Assembly: GCA_947486575.1 (NCBI GenBank)
Contig: CANKUB010000039.1
Location: 1-36,341, forward strand
Direction: 5' to 3'
Length of the DNA: 36,341 nucleotides
Origin: Betaproteobacteria bacterium
GTDB lineage: Bacteria > Pseudomonadota > Gammaproteobacteria > Burkholderiales > SG8-41
Both the position numbers and the translations under genes were made by a program. Positions 33,978 through 36,341 of the stretch are shown one piece after another (the first letter of the stretch is position 1; each line of letters starts with the position of its first letter). Below the pieces are notes generated by a model. That model ran no database searches. It was not told the origin of the DNA and worked only from the letters and a program-made list of their open reading frames with translations.

Positions 33978-35111
33978 ATGCTAGCTACCCGGATACGCCA
34001 AAAAGACGGACTTTTTTATTTTGCCAGCTACCCGGCGAAAGCGGTACTGGAAAAAGCGCGATTTATCAGTCGATTTTACGGCGAGGGAGAGGAAATCGCT
34101 GCGCAGTCGGTGCCGCAAAATGATGAAATCGCACAATTCATCGCGCGCGTAGAGCGCAACGATGAGGCGTTTCAGCGCGGATTGTCGCGTGCCAAAGTCA
34201 AATCGCTGCGCAATTTTTACGAAATGGCGCAAAGTCAGCCGCCGATTCCCGGCACCGTGCTGCTGTTTACTTCGGAAACGCTAAAATTTGTCGCGCTCCC
34301 CGGTCAGGAAAGCATCGGTCACATGCAGGAGCCTGATTCCAAGTATTTGATTATTGACGGTCAGCATCGGCTTGCCGCGCTGCGTTTTTATCTCAAAGAA
34401 CATCCGCAGGAAGCAGCCGCCATTAATGTGCCGTGTATCATTTTCGACGGTCGTAGCGAAGACTTCGCTGCCGAGATGTTCGTGATTATCAATTCCACCA
34501 CCACGCGCATCAGCAAAAGCCACCTGATCGATCTTTACGAGCGCGTGTCGTGGGCAGATCCCGACAAACGCTTTGCCGCGCGCCTGGTAGAAGATTTATA
34601 TCGCGAAAGCGATAGCCCGCTGCGTTATCGCATTAACCGTCTGGGTGGTCGCAGCCAGCTGGATAAATGGATATTGCAAGCTGAATTATTCAACGAACTG
34701 CATCGCTGGATCAGCACGGATTGGAAAAAAATCCGTTTAGTAACAAATAGTTATCGCGAAGGCGAACGTTACTACGAGGTGATTCGCGATTTCTTTAAGG
34801 CCGCCGAAAAAGTGTGGGGCGATTCGTGGGATCACGATGGTTACATGGTGACTAAACCTGTGACCATCAAAGCGATGATCCGCGTGTGTGCTGATCTGGC
34901 GCGCGCCGATGCCGACCCGCTGGATGGCCGTGCCAAGCGTTGGGAAGCCATACTACAGCCGTGGCGAGAACAAATGCGCTCGTTCCGATCTGAGGGTTTT
35001 TACGAGCGCTTTCCGGCAAAAGGGCAGATTGAACGCGTTGCACGCATTCATCGTGATCTTGCACGCTGGGCAAATATTGAAGTTAAGGCGAGCGCCAAGG
35101 CAACACTTTAA
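33978..35111 (+). CDS. Orphan DGQHR-domain protein (DndB/DpdB-like)
   Basis: A DGQHR-domain protein of 377 residues, with the signature IIDGQHRLAAL (D127-R131) and the downstream family segment VIINSTTTRISKSH. DGQHR proteins are distant relatives of ParB. They include DndB, which represses phosphorothioate modification genes, and DpdB of the 7-deazaguanine DNA modification system. None of the other genes of those systems is nearby, so it is an orphan here. The C-terminal half is rich in charged and aromatic residues and unfamiliar. A perfect inverted repeat lies upstream. The gene ends 7 bases from the convergent HD gene. Confidence 0.8.
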   Translation: MLATRIRQKDGLFYFASYPAKAVLEKARFISRFYGEGEEIAAQSVPQNDEIAQFIARVERNDEAFQRGLSRAKVKSLRNFYEMAQSQPPIPGTVLLFTSETLKFVALPGQESIGHMQEPDSKYLIIDGQHRLAALRFYLKEHPQEAAAINVPCIIFDGRSEDFAAEMFVIINSTTTRISKSHLIDLYERVSWADPDKRFAARLVEDLYRESDSPLRYRINRLGGRSQLDKWILQAELFNELHRWISTDWKKIRLVTNSYREGERYYEVIRDFFKAAEKVWGDSWDHDGYMVTKPVTIKAMIRVCADLARADADPLDGRAKRWEAILQPWREQMRSFRSEGFYERFPAKGQIERVARIHRDLARWANIEVKASAKATL

Positions 35112-35118
35112 TCACGGT

Positions 35119-35754
35119 TTAGCCGGTTTCCAGTTTTGCCATAGAGCGCGCGAGATTCTCGCGCGCTTTTTTTTCGAATTGCGATTTGAAGTGTGCGGTC
35201 GCGTAAATTCCTGGCCGGTCTAAAAAGCCCTTCAGAATTTTCCTGCGCGTACGGCGGAATAAGAAAGCGGGAACGAAGCTGTATTCTGCACGCACCTGAT
35301 CTTCATACTGATCAAACCGTGTGGCATCCGCGCCCAGTATCGCGAGATCAATATCCACTAGCACTTTAGAATCCTGCGTATCGGGCAGGGCATTGTGGCA
35401 GGTGGCCATGATTAACGCGTGTACGCGTTCCTGAGCGTTACTCGCAATGTCGGCCTCGCGCATCACGCGCACAGCCCACTGGGCGCTTTGTGCTTCGTTG
35501 TCTTTGGCGCGAGCATTGTAAATTGCATCGTGAAACCACAGCGCAAGCTCCACTTCGTCCGCATGGTGACAGAGGCTGCGAGCGCCGTCGAAATGTGCCA
35601 GACAATCCAGGATATGTTGCGCCGTGTGATAGTAACGATGCGCTTCAGCGTATCGTGTAGCCAACGCTGCAAATGTGTCGGCAAGGGCGTTATCAGCCTG
35701 CCGCGCCGCACCCAGCCGCTGCCAAAGCTGTAGCCAGCGCTTTGCAGTAAACAT
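35119..35754 (-). CDS. HD-domain metal-dependent phosphohydrolase family protein
   Basis: A predicted HD-superfamily protein of 211 residues. The metal site is suggested by RYYHTAQHI, LALWFHDAIY with the HD pair, and VDIDLAILG. The family is widespread and lacks a defined substrate. The start is ATG at 35752-35754, preceded on the minus strand by an A-rich leader (TAAAAACAA) with no Shine-Dalgarno sequence. Its last codons, around EKKARENLAR, also encode the terminator hairpin of the convergent DGQHR gene. The ridA-like gene lies 14 bases upstream, so the two are probably co-transcribed. Confidence 0.8.
   Translation of the reverse strand: MFTAKRWLQLWQRLGAARQADNALADTFAALATRYAEAHRYYHTAQHILDCLAHFDGARSLCHHADEVELALWFHDAIYNARAKDNEAQSAQWAVRVMREADIASNAQERVHALIMATCHNALPDTQDSKVLVDIDLAILGADATRFDQYEDQVRAEYSFVPAFLFRRTRRKILKGFLDRPGIYATAHFKSQFEKKARENLARSMAKLETG
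35145..35174 (+). terminator. Terminator of the DGQHR gene inside the HD gene
   Basis: AGCGCGCGAGA (35145-35155) and TCTCGCGCGCT (35157-35167) form a perfect GC-rich stem followed by eight Ts (35167-35174). Read on the plus strand it lies 34 bases after the DGQHR stop. It is wholly within the coding region of the opposite-strand HD gene. Confidence 0.85.
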
Positions 35755-35768
35755 TTGTTTTTATGGGT

Positions 35769-36119
35769 TTATTGCTTTGCCGCCGTGACCATGATTTCCA
35801 CTAGAACGTTGGCGCCCAAACGTGCCTCCACGGTGGCGCGCGCAGGCGGGCGCGTCTGATCCACCCACGCCATCCATGCTTCATCCATCTGCGGCTTCAG
35901 CGCCATGTCAGTAACGTAGATCGTGGCGGACAGAATGCGCGACTTGTTACTGCCGCATTGGGCCAGTAGCGCATCGATTTGTCGCAGCACGTCCTGCGTC
36001 TGCGCTTTCATACCGACGCTCAGGTCTTCGGCCACTTGTCCGGCGGTATATATCACGCCGTTGAAATCAGTGGCATCCGACAGTTTTTTCATTGGTGTAT
36101 GGTAGGTGATGTCGCTCAT
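35769..36119 (-). CDS. RidA family protein
   Basis: A RidA/YjgF-type protein of 116 residues. Enamine or imine deaminase members of this family remove reactive intermediates from PLP enzymes. GVIYTAGQVAEDL, then ATIYVTDM and PPARATVEARLG with the conserved Arg that binds the substrate carboxylate, are all present. The start is ATG at 36117-36119. It is likely the first gene of a two-gene unit with the HD gene. Which RidA subgroup it belongs to is not clear, so no symbol is given. Confidence 0.9.
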   Translation of the reverse strand: MSDITYHTPMKKLSDATDFNGVIYTAGQVAEDLSVGMKAQTQDVLRQIDALLAQCGSNKSRILSATIYVTDMALKPQMDEAWMAWVDQTRPPARATVEARLGANVLVEIMVTAAKQ

Positions 36120-36145
36120 GAGCTTTACTCAAAATCAAAAAAATT

Positions 36146-36178
36146 ATGGAACCAAAGATAAACACTGATGAACACAGC
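36146..36178. repeat. Degenerate copy of the dispersed repeat
   Basis: The sequence ACCAAAGATAAACACTGATG followed by AACACAGCTAAA resembles the left arm of copy 2 (GCCACAGATGAACACAGATG and so on) with several changes. No right arm is visible before base 36237. It may have been cut by the mobile element that seems to begin just after it. Confidence 0.5.
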
Positions 36179-36236
36179 TAAAACCGATGGAGTTATTAAC
36201 AAGTCAACCAAACATGTCCTAGTACGTTGTTAGGGC

Positions 36237-36341
36237 ATGACGACACAAAGCATGAAGCACATACCGGCGGTAGCACAAGACGAACTTCGCAATCGGGTGA
36301 TTGCCGCGTTAAATCGAGGCGTGACGCAGGCGCAGGCGGCG
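36237..36341 (+). CDS. N-terminus of a probable IS transposase (helix-turn-helix), cut by the window end
   Basis: Thirty-five codons are visible from ATG 36237 to the window edge. The segment DELRNRVIAALNRGVTQAQAA looks like the first helices of the helix-turn-helix found at the start of IS630-type transposases. The call rests on this short pattern only. CCTA and TAGG flank the stretch 36219-36234 just before the ATG and could belong to the element's left terminus. Confidence 0.45.
   Translation, partial: MTTQSMKHIPAVAQDELRNRVIAALNRGVTQAQAA

Noticed and set aside
33978-35111. A Dnd phosphorothioation or Dpd system
   Set aside because: Only the DGQHR protein is present; no cysteine desulfurase, DndC-E or deazaguanine genes are in view.

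Overview
The window looks like a core chromosomal segment of a betaproteobacterium, probably near Nitrosomonadales or Burkholderiales. That rests on gene order (ompA-type lipoproteins, gyrA, serC, pheA, hisC, tyrA, aroA, cmk, rpsA, ihfB, lapA, lapB, pyrF, hldE kinase, hldD, a ComEA-like gene, cysM), on a heptose kinase that lacks the nucleotidyltransferase half, and on moderately GC-rich coding DNA. The assignment is inference; no rRNA gene is present.

Layout. 1-1843 (minus strand): two paralogous OmpA-domain lipoproteins, the second apparently starting at a rare ATT codon. 2191-12934 (plus): gyrA, then a serine and aromatic amino-acid cluster (serC, a short ACT-type serA, pheA, hisC, tyrA, aroA) ending with cmk. 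A vapBC-like toxin-antitoxin pair with its own near-consensus promoter sits between tyrA and aroA and is overlap-coupled to aroA. A terminator then precedes rpsA and ihfB. 15170-19325 (plus): lapA, lapB, pyrF, hldE, hldD, which links control and synthesis of lipopolysaccharide with pyrimidine synthesis. 19452-25976 (plus): a ComEA-like helix-hairpin-helix protein with a very long Lys/Ala/Asp tail, cysM, a ydbH-ynbE-ydbL set for envelope lipid transport, a PolB-like exonuclease, and rlmD. 26068-27462: ispF and a NUDIX hydrolase.

27481-29696 (minus): an OmpR/EnvZ-type two-component pair. It diverges, across a 329-bp region rich in inverted repeats, from a four-gene plus-strand locus at 30026-33746: a Gly-rich secreted protein, a secreted protein with ten cysteines in a 40-residue alternating repeat followed by two EF-hands, a DUF1800 protein and a Tat-exported DUF1501 protein. 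This locus is the best candidate for an undescribed exported system in the window.

The right end holds an orphan DGQHR-domain gene preceded by a perfect 12-bp inverted repeat, a convergent HD-domain gene whose 3' end contains the neighbour's terminator, a RidA-family gene, and the first 35 codons of a probable insertion-sequence transposase. A dispersed palindromic repeat built on CACAGATGAA/TTCATCTGTG occurs at gene boundaries (about 24551, 28822 and, degenerate, 36146).
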